This document shows, piece after piece, positions 33,801-43,566 of a stretch of 64,000 nt of DNA (position 1 is its first letter; each line of letters begins with the position of its first letter). Position numbers and translations under genes: made by a program. Under the pieces are notes generated by a model. That model had not been told where the DNA came from. It was given only the letters and a program-made list of their open reading frames with translations, and did not search any database. Source of the stretch: Scilla litardierei (taxonomy: Eukaryota > Streptophyta > Magnoliopsida > Asparagales > Asparagaceae); contig CM061132.1 in assembly GCA_030789695.1 (NCBI GenBank), positions 162,713,442-162,777,441 on the forward strand, written 5' to 3'.

Positions 33801-35298
33801 TAGCTGTACCAATCGTCCTCAAGTGCTGATCCTGTATGAGGCAAAAGACATCATGAAAGAACAAGTGAGTTTTGGTTTGTTTAATCAATTTGCTAACAGA
33901 AATCAAGTTAAAAGCAAACTTTGGAACACACAACACGTTGGTAAGATGAAGATAAGGTGATAACTGGACTGTGCCTATTGATTGAACAGGAACACGTTCT
34001 TCATTTGGCAGTTTAACAAACGTGTTTGATGAAAGGACGTAAGAGGTAAAAAATTCAGGAGAGGATACAATGTGGTCAGTAGCTCCACTGTCGATAATCC
34101 ATAAAGAATGTGATGGCAAAATGGACAAGTTTTTAGGAAAAAAGTTACCTTCTTGTGTCTTGCCCAATTTGAAATTGGTAGAGAGTGAGTTCACTTGTGG
34201 AATGGATGACTCATGAGATGGATTGGTTGGGGACTGAATTAAGGAAAGGATCTTGGCGTATTGGTCTGCGGTAAATGGAAAGGAAGCGGATGCTGGAGGA
34301 GTGCCTGAAGCTTGATCCAAACCGAGAGAATTGGGCACTTGTAAATTAGCTGTAAGGGGAGGTCTATCAACAATGTTCACACGGCCTCCTTCTTGGCGAT
34401 GGCGTGGCTTGTAGCCGGGGGGGAAACCATGCTTTTTGTAGCATTTGTCAATTGTGTGTCCAACAAGACCACAATGAGTGCACATCGGGCGTTGTCGTGA
34501 TTGAAAAGAAGTTCGTCGTCCATTGCCAGGTTGAGGAGCTGCGGTTCGGGTTGTGAAGGCAGCCATATCAGCTTCAGGTGAACCATGGCCCGTCATTTGC
34601 CTTTCTTGTTGGATGACGAGAGAGAACACCTTGTTGATTGATGGAAGAGGATTGATTAACATGATCTGTGACCGGACGACGGTGAATTTATCATCCAACC
34701 CGTTGAGGAAGCGAATGACATAATCATTCTGTTGATACATCCGCACAGTATCTAATGCTCCGCATGAGCACTTTGTTGAGCAAGTACAAGATGGAATAGG
34801 ACGCAGATTGATAACTTCATCCCAAAGAACCTTCAGGTTGGTGAAGTAATCAGTAACAGAGAGGTTACCTTGTTTTAGGTTATAGATTTCTTGTTGTAAT
34901 GCAGCGATGCGGAAAGCATCCCCCTGGGCAAATCGATCTTTCAAATCCTGCCAAACGTCGATGGCAGAATCGATCCAAATGATGCTTTGAGCGATGGAAG
35001 GTGTGACGCAGTGAAGGATCCAAGAGAGGACCATCGTATTACACCGCGACCAAGAAGAATAGGTCGGATCAGCCTTCTCCGGTACTGGAATTCTGCCGTC
35101 GATGAATTGCAGCTTATTTTTGGAGGAGAGCGCCATCCTCATTGAACGAGACCACGAATGGTAATTTAGGCCATTCAACGGATTAGAGACGAGAACCAAC
35201 GCAGGGTTCTCATTTGCATGGATGAAATAGGGTGAGTCCGAGGGATTGATTGGATTCGAAGATGATCCAGATGAGTTGGCTGTATTTAGTGTTGCCAT
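30871..35298 (-). CDS. Copia gag-pol polyprotein, intact 1475-residue frame
   Basis: One frame encodes all enzymes for retrotransposition. Gag occupies about residues 20-260. The zinc knuckle CTHCGLVGHTIDKC is near 272, and the protease DSGATDHIV near 402. The integrase zinc finger (H...H...CETCHLAK) is near 540-575, and its core starts HVDIWGP near 598 and continues ..SDNGVEF. Reverse transcriptase has QLDINNAYLHG near 1060 and the catalytic YVDDVVLAS near 1140. RNase H has ADSDWA, SSSEAEYRA and CDNQSAVHIA near 1330-1390. The frame ends 29 bp inside the 3' LTR. No stop or frameshift interrupts it. Size and short LTRs suit the Ale/Retrofit group, but I did not place it by phylogeny. Confidence 0.95.
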   Translation of the reverse strand: MATLNTANSSGSSSNPINPSDSPYFIHANENPALVLVSNPLNGLNYHSWSRSMRMALSSKNKLQFIDGRIPVPEKADPTYSSWSRCNTMVLSWILHCVTPSIAQSIIWIDSAIDVWQDLKDRFAQGDAFRIAALQQEIYNLKQGNLSVTDYFTNLKVLWDEVINLRPIPSCTCSTKCSCGALDTVRMYQQNDYVIRFLNGLDDKFTVVRSQIMLINPLPSINKVFSLVIQQERQMTGHGSPEADMAAFTTRTAAPQPGNGRRTSFQSRQRPMCTHCGLVGHTIDKCYKKHGFPPGYKPRHRQEGGRVNIVDRPPLTANLQVPNSLGLDQASGTPPASASFPFTADQYAKILSLIQSPTNPSHESSIPQVNSLSTNFKLGKTQEGNFFPKNLSILPSHSLWIIDSGATDHIVSSPEFFTSYVLSSNTFVKLPNEERVPVQSIGTVQLSPYLHLTNVLCVPKFAFNLISVSKLIKQTKTHLFFHDVFCLIQDQHLRTIGTAKEHNGLYFLLHNDSATSHTNPISCNSSITDIFSSPLVDVWHFRLGHASPSRIKLLADKHPTISSSCNKPCETCHLAKQKRNPFPLSTSNTSFCFELIHVDIWGPTSTPSLHGHSYFLTIVDDFSRMTWLYLMKSKSQTRPLLQQFCSMIENQYCMTVRQVRSDNGVEFAMHDFFSSKGIIHQKSCPYTPQQNAVVERKHQHLLSVARSLLIQSSLPISFWADAVTHATHLINRLPTPLLNNSTPFEILHDKPPTYDHIKVFGCLAFASTLPSQPTKFHPRAQKCVFIGHPIGTKGYKLYELDTKKILISRDVRFYEHVFPFKRLSTTTPHPDLLHSVLPLPSYDFDYTPAVDQHAQASPNPTPLPPSDVASSSDHIPSAIVPLRRSTRIPQIPAYLQDYHHHLQTSLAVTNGLPLAAPVMKGTPHTLAHVLSYDKLSPSHQMYALTISCHIEPQTYNEAIQHQCWKDAMDAEIRALENNDTWTLVTLPPSKHAIGCKWVYRIKYNSDGTIERYKARLVAKGFTQQEGLDYFETFAPVAKMTTIRTLLALASNHNWFLHQLDINNAYLHGSLDEEVYMKLPPGFHYQDPNMVCKLNKSLYGLKQAGRQWYAKLSSALLSQNFIQAPSDPSLFIRCQGDSFLALLVYVDDVVLASNNIEQINSIKSYLHEAFKIKDLGKLKFFLGLEVARSSRGIHLCQRKYALDILNDYGFLGCKPVPTPMVSSLRLTSGAEDDPLVDALHYRRLVGRLLYLTTTRPDLTFVVQQLSQFVDKPRHQHLQAAHRALRYVKQAPSQGLFFPASCEPLQIRAFADSDWATCPETRKSITGFCVFLGDSLISWKTKKQSTVSKSSSEAEYRALATTTCELQWLAYLLRDLKQTLKVPTLLFCDNQSAVHIAENPVFHERTKHIEIDCHITRQKIIEGLFKLMPVPSQAQLADFFTKALPPDVFTAFISKLGLENLLAPACGRVLDNIGDPT

Positions 35299-35376
35299 TG
35301 ATGAGTGAAAGGAATAATGGAAAATAAGAGCGGAAGAGATGGGGGAAAAAATATGAAAAGAAAGATGAAAATTTTA

Positions 35377-35390
35377 GTGCTCTGATACCA
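35377..35390 (-). other. Primer-binding site of the intact Copia
   Basis: On the minus strand TGGTATCAGAGCAC follows the 5' LTR end (CTATCA) with no spacer. Confidence 0.93.
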
Positions 35391-35602
35391 TGATAGAAAA
35401 GGATCAGAATGAGTTGTTTCTATTGATCAAAAATAGATTACAATTTATAGAGTTGTCAACTTGATTAAGTTGCAACAACTAAACTGATTTAGCTTCAACA
35501 ACTAAACCGAATATGTTACAACAAATCTAAACTGAATATGTTACAACAAATCTCAGATATTAACTGAAAGTAGTTATGTGGGATCTCCGATATTATCTAA
35601 TA
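35391..35602 (-). repeat. 5' LTR of the intact Copia (212 bp)
   Basis: Identical to 30688-30899. Followed on the plus strand by the second ACATT. Confidence 0.95.
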
Positions 35603-35607
35603 ACATT

Positions 35608-36552
35608 GAGTAAGATTTTGACAATATGACAGAATTGTGAGATTGTCCCTCGAAATCAAGTACCCATAAAATAAAATGCAGCCACCCAGACTGGGGGCCA
35701 AAATAAAGGAGATTATACCAGTCTCCGCAACGCGTGCCAAACAGAGACCAACACGCCTTAAAATAAAGAGAAAAAAAGAGTCCGAATCTACTTCTTTGTG
35801 CTAATAAGAACAATCCATTTGCGCGGCTATAATAAGCAATATTGTATGGAGAAGAAACATGTCGGAAAAATCTATAATACTGAAATAATCAGCTGGAAAG
35901 TTGATACAAAAGATACCGATACTTGAAATTAAACATCACACAAATCTAATTCATCATCTGCACACAAGTACTAAATCTATGAACGATCAAGCTATATACT
36001 TCCGTAGACTCCACAACCTGGCAAATCCATTGCCCCGGTGACGGTCGAATCTTTTTAACTTCCATGACAGAATAAAGTCTACAAGAGATAGATTTTACCG
36101 CTTATAAGTGTGCATGCCTATGCAACCAATAAAATACAACTAAGCACAACGCACCACGGGCAGGCTGTAAGAACATTAGAAACACAACGCAGCACATAGT
36201 CGAAAAAAAGGAACAGCTTGAATTTGTACACCGTAGAAAATAAGATATGTTCGTTTCATTACTTTGCAAGTAAACAAGCAGAAGAGAAAACAAAGGGTAA
36301 ACCCATACCTGCGTTGGGCTGGACCTACACTAACCAGTTTGGTTGGGGAGTAAAGGAAAGAAAGAGAAACAAAACAAATGGAAAATCGTTTTCCTTTGTT
36401 TGGTTGGGAAGAAAAGTAAAGAAAAAAAAGACGGAGAAAGTGAAGGAAAAAAACCATATAAAATTTTCTCTCCTATTTTCCCTCTAGGGACCTAAGGAAA
36501 ATGACGGAAAACATTAATAATGATGAAAGCAATTTATTAACAATAAAATTGT
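35608..36552. other. Intron-like or intergenic DNA, no exon recognised
   Basis: This continues the presumed KNOX intron. I looked for the KNOX2-domain exon on the minus strand and did not find it. There is no clear transposon end. The 36340-36470 stretch is A/G-rich simple sequence. Confidence 0.4.
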
Positions 36553-36582
36553 TGTAGTGTAGTGGTGGAAACCAAGGTGTGA

Positions 36583-36618
36583 GGTATCGGGCGTACCGGA
36601 CCGGTACCGCCCGATACC
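36583..36618. repeat. Near-perfect 36-bp palindrome
   Basis: GGTATCGGGCGTACCGGA is followed at once by CCGGTACCGCCCGATACC. The halves are inverted copies except for a single-base indel and the central base. It would form a very stable hairpin. It may be part of a transposon end or of the LTR that seems to begin nearby. Confidence 0.75.
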
Positions 36619-37284
36619 CAAAAATCGGCCGACAAACGTGAAGAAAGACAAAGATGGAGAAGAAGACGAACCCCCAAGCCCCTAATACTAGCCCCTAACC
36701 CTAAGCAATAGCCCATATCCCTACATACAGCCCCGTGAATGAACATTACCCATTCACAGGCGTGTGCTGTTCACTCACGGGGTGCTATGAGTGGCGGTCA
36801 AAAGGTGGAGTGAGTGTTCATTCACGGAGAGACAGTGAGCAATCACAGGAAGAGATAAGAACAAATTATAAAAGGAGGGGAAGAGGAGATTTAGCAGCTT
36901 ACCTAAACAACAAGAAAAACCCCAATTTTCATTGATCAAAACCCTAATCCCCATCGAGCGTGCCTTTGTTGCCTTCGGAGGGATCCTGTGAGAAGAAGTT
37001 GGCATCGAGACTGATTCGAGAGACGAGGAAGCAAAGTCGCCGGAGAGAAGACGTCGTCGAGACTCGAGAGAGGAGGAACCACCGTCAGACCGTCGCTGCG
37101 AGGAGTCGCCGTCGAAATTGGAGGAGTTGCCGTCGATATTGGAGGAAGCGCCGTCTATATTGGAGGAAGAAGCGGCGACGAGGGCCCCGTAGAAGGTTTC
37201 GCCGCGGGAGAAATTTTTCGAGCGCAGCGGGAGAAAAAAATTCGAAGCGATTTCGAAAATTCTCCGTCGACGCACACGTATTAA

Positions 37285-37826
37285 AGGTGAGTTTTACTTC
37301 CCGGGTGGAGATATGGATTTTTTCCGAAGGGCGACCACTGCAATTTTGCAAAGAGAGAGAAAGTGTGAGCTGCTGCCATTTTCTTTGAGATTTGGAGAGT
37401 CTAGAAGTGACAAGAATCAAGATGATTAGCTATAAGCAAAGATGGTTTCTTAAATTCTTAGGTCTTCTAGTATTTCTCTCATTTCTTCTTTCTTTGTGAA
37501 ATTTGTGGGGGCTTGTAATTGCCAAGTTATTACTCACAAGAGTGAAGAAAAAGGTGTTCATGTCAGCTCGTATGTTCTCCTTGATTATAATGGATCGTCT
37601 CGGAATGCTAGATGTAGGTTGTTCGCAACCGAACAAGGCTAAATATTTGACTCATTTACTTTCAGTTTGTTGAGTATTGTCGTTTCATTTGCTAATTTGC
37701 TCTTAGAAGATCCAAAGAAGAATTGGTTGTTTGCTTTTTTATGTGACTCGATTTTTCAAGCCATATCTCCCCAGCTAGTTATTAGGATTTGTCATTCTGC
37801 GGGGTACCAACGATTTTTTATCGACA
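37285..37826 (+). repeat. 5' LTR (visible homologous part) of the old Copia
   Basis: Shared with 47655-48113: CTGCAATTTTGCA.AGAGAGA, GTGAGCTGCTGCCATTTTCTTTGA, TTTGTGGGGGCTTG.AATTG, AAGTTATTACTCACAAGAGTG, AATGGATCGTCTC and the TACCAA.GATTTTTTATC.ACA end. Confidence 0.8.
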
Positions 37827-37828
37827 AG

Positions 37829-37840
37829 TGGTATCAGAGC
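37829..37840 (+). other. Primer-binding site for initiator tRNA-Met
   Basis: TGGTATCAGAGC, two bases after the LTR end TATCGACA. Confidence 0.88.
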
Positions 37841-37852
37841 GCTCGGTTGCTT

Positions 37853-38171
37853 GTGGAGAAATTGTGTAGCGAAGACAATTAGTTTGGTGTCGTTCAATAT
37901 TGAGAGATTCACCGGCCGTAATGATTTTAGGTTATGGCAGTCGAGGGTGCAAAATTACTTGAAGCAGATGGAATGTTTTCATATTGTGTTTGATGAGGAA
38001 AACATCGATAAGGCGGTGACGACATCACAAAGAGCCGAGATGGAGAGAGACGTATAGCGCCATCCAGATATCGTTAGTCGTCGGAATGTTAAGAGAGGAG
38101 TTGGATGAAGCTACGGCTAAGGATATGTAGAGAAGCTAGAGGGGTTGTACATGAAGAAATCCTTTACAAAC
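37853..38171 (+). pseudogene. Copia gag, N-terminal block
   Basis: Encodes FNIERFTGRNDFRLWQSRVQNYL and, after a stop, ...VEKLEGLYMKKSFTN. This is the usual start of Copia gag up to the capsid helix region. The frame is then cut by the LTR element at 38172. The continuation (ISGEGPIDELNRIVIKLRG) appears at about 41260. Confidence 0.8.
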
Positions 38172-38521
38172 TGATGAGGACATCAGGGTTTACACGCACA
38201 GACGACGTCGTAATCCCCAGCCTACTTCCATATGGATGGGTACAAGCCCACTTGAGATTTGAGTATATCTGAATTTTGTATCTTTATTTGTTTCCTCAGT
38301 TTAATCTCTCATCGGGCAAAACGTGAGGGACGAGGGATTGTAAAGCTATTTAAAGTCATGTATTGGGATGTTTTCAATCAATGAAAAGCTTGAGATCAAA
38401 TTTTCCCTCAAACCTGTGAAAGGTTTCCCCTGGTGTGAAGCCTTGGATCCATGGTGTGAAGCCAAGTTATTTTCTTCCCCAAAACACCTCAAATCCCTAA
38501 AATCATTCGTGATCTACATCA
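38172..38521 (+). repeat. 5' LTR of the nested element
   Basis: Starts TGATGAGGACATCAGG and ends GATCTACATCA before TGGTATCAGAG. Matches 40848-41209, for example GACGACGTCGT.ATCCCCAGCCTA and TTGGGATGTTTTCAATCAATG. Confidence 0.82.
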
Positions 38522-38654
38522 ACTTGGTATCAGAGTCGAACGATACCTTTCTTTTCTGAAAATCTTCTCCCAATTTTTTCAAAAAATCAAAACTATAACC
38601 CTACTCTTCGGATCAGCCGCCTTCTCCACAAAAAACAAAACAAAAAACCTAGTT

Positions 38655-38795
38655 TACGCTGCTACAGTAATTTCTACGCTGCTACAATACCAGCTACAGT
38701 TTTTCCTGTGCTTGCTACAGTAACAGCGTGGAATTTCTGCTAATTTTTCAGTATCTCTACAGTAACATTAGTGCAATTGTTATAGTAGCAGCATG
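38655..38795 (+). repeat. CTACAGT-repeat leader of the nested element
   Basis: Six exact or near copies of GCTACAGTA lie at about 38661, 38681, 38693, 38714, 38756 and 38780, between the primer site and the gag-like region, as in the 14.5-kb relative. Confidence 0.75.
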
Positions 38796-39343
38796 GAATT
38801 TCTGCTATTACTACATTATCGATATAGTACAACCCGTGATTTTTGGCTATTTTCGGAGGAATTTCTGCGCAGTTTTTGTATTTTGACGATTCCGAATCCA
38901 CTTGAAGCCCGAATTCAGTGTCGTTCGCGCCAGTGGATAGCTCACTCAGCCGACACACATGGGTATTCTCCATCCAAGATCAGCTCTAAATTATGGGATA
39001 CTATGATGGTTTGATAATTATTTCAAAGGATATTCCCTCCTAACAGAAGCTGAGCTTAAGATGTTCAGACAGGTACCAATCTTTTATGGGTTAAAGGATA
39101 AATATAGGTATGATGATTGAGAGTACCATCTGTACTATTTCTTCTCATTTCAATTTTTCCAATGTGGCAAAATATACATATGCATATCTCAAGTTAGGTG
39201 GAAAAGCGTTATCTTGGTGTTTGGATCTTGTAGTTCCTTATCGTTAATAGTTTGCTATCAAATACGCCCTTCGATACCGATATTCTTCCCAGCGCCAATA
39301 TATTTCAGGGGCATCTCAGCAATCTTCAAGCTCGAAAGTAAAA

Positions 39344-39790
39344 GTGCGGTCAGAAGAAGATATAAGTGAGAGCAACAGACGAATTCTTCAAGTGATCGAA
39401 CAATTGGAGATAGAACAACATAATAAGCTCATTCCAGAGCCCACAGCAGATATTAATCCGGCACCAGAGACAAAGTGTGAGCCCAAACCTAAGCTGGAGC
39501 CCAAGCAAAAATTAGAACTGAAGCCTGAAGTAGAGTCTGAGCCCAAGTTGAAGACCGAGCCTGATTTGGAATCTAAGACAGTATTGGGGCCTGAGGCCGA
39601 GCCTAAACCACAGATTGATCCTAAACTGGAGTCAAAATCAGAACCAAATCTTGATCTTATGTCGCATTTCGATCCTAAGCCAGAGCCTTATCACATGCCA
39701 TCAGTTAAGCCTGATCCAGAACTTTCAAAAGAAGCATGGTTGATTCTGATTGAGCACATTGAGTTTGTGATCCCAGATCCTCCTACCTAG
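39344..39790 (+). CDS. Acidic Pro-Glu-Lys repeat protein of the non-autonomous LTR family
   Basis: A 148-codon open frame. After a short helical N terminus (ESNRRILQVIEQLEIEQHNK, residues 8-27) come about 100 residues of irregular PEP/KPE/EPK repeats (for instance KPKLEPKQKLELKPEVESEP), then a conserved end IEHIEFVIPDPPT. It is probably the C-terminal part of the gag-like protein, whose capsid part (about 39050-39330) is interrupted by stops. The related copy at 15.6-15.95 kb has the same repeats and the same end. The repeats are low-complexity and probably disordered. The function is unknown. It could bind partners or tune particle assembly. No protease or polymerase is encoded. Confidence 0.6.
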   Translation: MRSEEDISESNRRILQVIEQLEIEQHNKLIPEPTADINPAPETKCEPKPKLEPKQKLELKPEVESEPKLKTEPDLESKTVLGPEAEPKPQIDPKLESKSEPNLDLMSHFDPKPEPYHMPSVKPDPELSKEAWLILIEHIEFVIPDPPT

Positions 39791-40847
39791 ACTAACAGGT
39801 GCCGAAAGTTTTTCTATCATTCATGAATTGTGAGAAATTATCAGAGGACGTGCTTCTACTAATCTGCATTATGATACACTTCTGAGTTCGTGGACGCGTC
39901 TTTTCCCACTACCGAAAACTACTAAGTTCTGTGCAGGTGTGCAACTTCTGGCTACCTTCACCAGGAGGTGAAGTTCTCAAGCAGAGGAGAATGACATGGA
40001 TCGGAATTTGTAATTTTAGTTGAATTCTTATTTTATCGAGTCTCTTAGTTATTTTTGAGCCTTTATTTTAGTTTCAAGTGTTTTAGAATTTTAGTCTCAC
40101 ATCGGAAGGGTTAGTAGAAGTGTTGAGTTGTAAGCCTATAAAGGGCCAATATATTTGTTATTTTAATCAATCAACGAATGAATATAAGTCTAGTCGACTA
40201 ACAAAACCTATTGGTTTTCCAGGATCAAGAAATTTGAAAAGGTGTAAAAATGATCTTTATGACTTAAAAATTGGATTGACAAAAATTCAAAATTTCTTGA
40301 ATTTTTGGGGAATATAATTGGTCGACTATGAGAGTGTGTTGTTCGACTAATTTGGTCATTGACTTGATTTTTTGAGGAAGAATCCTAAAGGACTAAGATT
40401 GATCATTGTCAAAGATTTTACATTCTAAGTATATGCAAGAATAAAACGAAAATTACACCACTTTTCACAAGATACAGAATTTCATCGCTATGTTTTGTCT
40501 TGTGTTTGATGCTTCTTGCATTATGTCATTTTTTATGATTGTCTTATCTGAGTGTGCAATGTTTGAACTATAAAATCTACATAAATAAAATTAGTATACA
40601 TAGAATAATAATAAACATACGTTTTGTATCATCATCAAAACCTTATGAGCTGTGAGTTTCCAACAATATCAATCGGGCATGGTGGTTATTAACGTTACTT
40701 GGTGAGTTGGAAAGACCGGCCAAAATCAGATTGTACTTGGATTATCAGAATAGAACTGCAGAAGTTAGACCCAAATTTGCATGAGTAATGTGACAGCCAG
40801 CAGACCCTACACTCGTCAGAGCCGGTTTCTTTCCACCCGATGAGAGT

Positions 40848-41209
40848 TGACAGGGACATCAGGGATTACACGCGCAGACGACGTCGTGATCCCCAGCCTA
40901 ATTCTCAATGGATGGGCCAAAGCCCACTTGAGATTTAAGTAGATCTGAATTTTGTATCTTTATTATTTCCTCAGTTTAGTCCCACAGGGCAAAACGTGAA
41001 GGTCTATGGATTGTAAAACTACTTAAGGCCATCTATTGGGATGTTTTCAATCAATGAAAAGCTTGAGATCAAATTTTCCCTCAAACCTGCGAAAGGTTCC
41101 CCCTGCGAAAGGTTCCCCATTGGTGTAATGCCTTGGACACTTGGTGTGAAGCCAAGTTATGTTTTCCCCAAAATCCTCAAATCCGGAAAATTGTTCGTGT
41201 TCTAGATCA
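40848..41209 (+). repeat. Second LTR copy of the nested element
   Basis: Starts TGACAGGGACATCAGGGATTACACG and ends TTCTAGATCA, after which Copia gag sequence resumes. It contains a local duplication of CTGCGAAAGGTTCCCC. Confidence 0.78.
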
Positions 41210-42348
41210 CAGCCCGCCTCCCCTTATTACAGTAGTTGTACACATTGAAGATGAAGTACAGATCAGCGGTGAAGGACCCATAGATGAGTTGAATCGGATT
41301 GTAATAAAGTTACGGGGAATGGAGATCAAGATTGAAGATGAACAAATGGTGATCTTGTTATGTTCTTTGACAAAGAGTTCTATCAATTTGTTCGGTCCAT
41401 GATTTATGTACGAACGACGCTCACCGTGGAAGAAGTGAAGGCGGCACTCCATACCAAGATGCTATGTGAGAAGGTACAAGGCATAGACTTTGGAGGAAAT
41501 AGCAATGAAGCATTACATGTTAGAGGGAGACATGAAAGGAGAGGATGTCAAGGTCACTTCAAGAAGAATGACCGCTCGAAGCCCTGCCATTCCCGTGATA
41601 GGAAGGACACATGATATGTATGCAAGCAAAGAGGCCATTGGGCTAATCGATGCCCCAATCGGTTTGGTAAGAAAGGCAAAGAAGCTTTCGGTTCCACTTC
41701 TTTATGTTTGGAAGACATGCATACCTATGATGATAGAGGCCACAGTGAAAAAGGTAGAGATCCTAAGATGTTCGCAGCGGGGTGTCCGGTGAGGCACAAG
41801 TTGCATGGTTTAGGCACAAGTTGTCCGGTGAGGCACAAGTTGGATGGACAAATCGGAGTTAGATTTCCACTTACCGTTCCCAAGACAATAGAGGCTCAAT
41901 TCTCATGGGAAACAATGAGACATGTATGGCTGCAGGTATTGGAACTGTTCGAATCAAGATACACGATGGCATAGTGTGTACCCTAGCCGATGTGAGGCAT
42001 GTATCGGACCTTCAGAAAAACATGATATCCATCGGTGTGTTGGATAATGTTGGATGCAAGTCAGTTATAAAGAATGGCCAGCTGAGAGTATCCAAAGGAG
42101 CCATGGTTATGATGAAGGGAAGAAATGTAGGAAATATATATACCATACAAGGTACCATGGTAGAAGGCGAAGCCGATGCCAACTCTACTAGCTCGAATGA
42201 CAGAAATTCAGCAAAGTTATGGCATTATCATTCGGATCACCCGTGTGACAAGACTCTCAATGTTCTCCGCCGAAGAAAAATGATTGGAGCTAGTAATGAG
42301 AGCTTGGAGTTTTGTTAAAGCTGTGTACGGCAAAAAGACGAAGATGCA
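41210..42348 (+). pseudogene. Copia gag C-terminal part to pre-integrase region
   Basis: The frames give ELNRIVIKLRGMEIKIEDEQ..LLCSL (gag), a damaged zinc knuckle region near 41540-41680, a protease-flanking block (TLADVRHVSDLQKNMISIGVLDN), and the pre-integrase LWHYHSDHPCDKTLNVL. A Cys and a KKTKMHDR segment lie just before the next insertion at 42349. Frameshifts and stops are present throughout. Confidence 0.8.
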
Positions 42349-42692
42349 TGATAGGATCGAAAAGAAAGATCTGATTTTTATAAAAAATAATAGCAAAATG
42401 AAGATAACTTGATACAATAGCATGTGTACCCTCCTCCCAAGACGCCGTTATGAGGACGTCCGCACTCGTCTAATCTAAGATCTACCAAGAACTCTTAATA
42501 ACAATTCAATAATCAAACATAATCCTGAATGACAGCTAGACCTAGTTAAAATTAGAAAACCCTCCTTGTAGTGCATAAAGCAATCCCCACCTGACTTGTT
42601 GTGCGCCAAGTAATTCCTTCATGACTTGTGCGCAAAGTAATTCCTTCATGACTTGTGTGCATGAGATTTCCCATCAAATATCAGTCGCATCA
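42349..42692 (-). repeat. 3' LTR of the nested gypsy derivative
   Basis: Collinear with 43567-43908: AAAGAAAGATC..ATTTTTAT, GAGGACGTCCGCACTCGTCTAATC, CTCCTTGTAGTGCATAAAGCAATCC, and the CATCAAATATCAGTCGCATCA end. Confidence 0.83.
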
Positions 42693-43566
42693 CTACTCCA
42701 CCCCTGAAATCCACCTGGTCCTCAAGGTGGGGACATGAAGTCCGTTGCGGCCCTACTCCAAGTGTGTGCAAGCCTCCTCCTGGGTCAAAAGGGTATAATT
42801 GGTCTCCACCGTCGTCAACGACACCCAGTTGAAATCCACGGTCGTCGCCAGTCAGATCTGAAGGTCCTCTATACTCAAATCGGACATGTTGGCGCTCTGA
42901 AGGACCTCGAACTAAAAACCAATGGCCTTGGGGCCCACATCGCCCTCCCAAAAGCTCGAATGTTCACCGTCTTGAGCCCAGAAAGTGACTTGCTGTCCGG
43001 CGCCTCAGGGGGCCTGTCTTCGCCGCTGGAGAAGCGAAAGCCACCATGGGAGATCATGCAGGGGTTGTCGGGCCCCTGTTGGGCCCCTGCATGCGGGGGC
43101 TGTCGAGCCCCTATTGGCCCCTGCAGGGGCTGTCGCACCCCGCCGTCTTATGGATGCGACCTGCTGCCTTCTTGATGCAACCCGCCGCCTTCTTGATGCG
43201 AAGACTAAGTTTTTTCTACTTGGGGGGTCGCCCTCGTCTTCCGCCGTCGCCTTCAGATCTGTATTTAAAAATTTCAGATATGAATCTGAAAGATCTGAAA
43301 TTTGTAGGTCTTGGCCTTTCTCGTCCAAAGTTGACACCTTTTGCCCAACATTCGGGTTTTTGCCGTTGTTACCACATTTCGCTAAGAGAAGCTTAATTCG
43401 CTCGATCCCTTGCATGATCTCTTGACACCGTTATCTGAACTCTTGGAAGTATCGCATGTGATCCTCTAATTCTTTCGTCGTCAATCTGCAAGGTGGCATC
43501 CTTTCCCACTGGATAGAAGAGATGAGTTCAGATATCGTCGGCGTCGCCCTGGATCGTCACGTGCTC
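42693..43566 (-). pseudogene. Gypsy gag fragment, minus strand
   Basis: On the minus strand short frames encode an N-terminal helical part (GQDLQISDLSDSYLKFLN near 43290-43340) and a Pro/Gly/Ala-rich stretch with GPTGAR-like repeats (43000-43140). The final HLEDQVDFRGG sits next to the polypurine tract. The rest of gag and all of pol are absent. Related to the other gag-only gypsy copies in this window. Confidence 0.65.

Larger units (their letters stand above)
30688..35602 (-). mobile_element. Intact Copia retrotransposon in the KNOX intron
   Basis: It is bounded by a perfect 5-bp target duplication, ACATT at 30683-30687 and 35603-35607. The two 212-bp LTRs read as identical, there is a tRNA-Met primer site next to the 5' LTR, and one uninterrupted gag-pol frame fills the interior. 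On its own (minus) strand the LTR begins TATTAG and ends CTATCA, not TG...CA. Identical LTRs mean a very recent insertion. All parts needed for autonomous movement are visible. Confidence 0.95.
38172..41209 (+). mobile_element. Non-autonomous LTR element nested in Copia gag
   Basis: LTR-like segments at 38172-38521 and 40848-41209 enclose a primer site, a CTACAGT leader, a broken capsid-like region, an acidic repeat frame and a conserved 3' segment ending in AAGCAGAGGAGAATG at about 39990. It is a sister of the 14.5-kb element. The 39996-40847 interval does not fit the usual plan. It looks like part of a different LTR (a GTAAGCCTATAAAGGGCC TATA region near 40131) plus unassigned DNA. I see no target duplication (CAAAC and CAGCC), so a rearrangement is possible. 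Confidence 0.7.
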
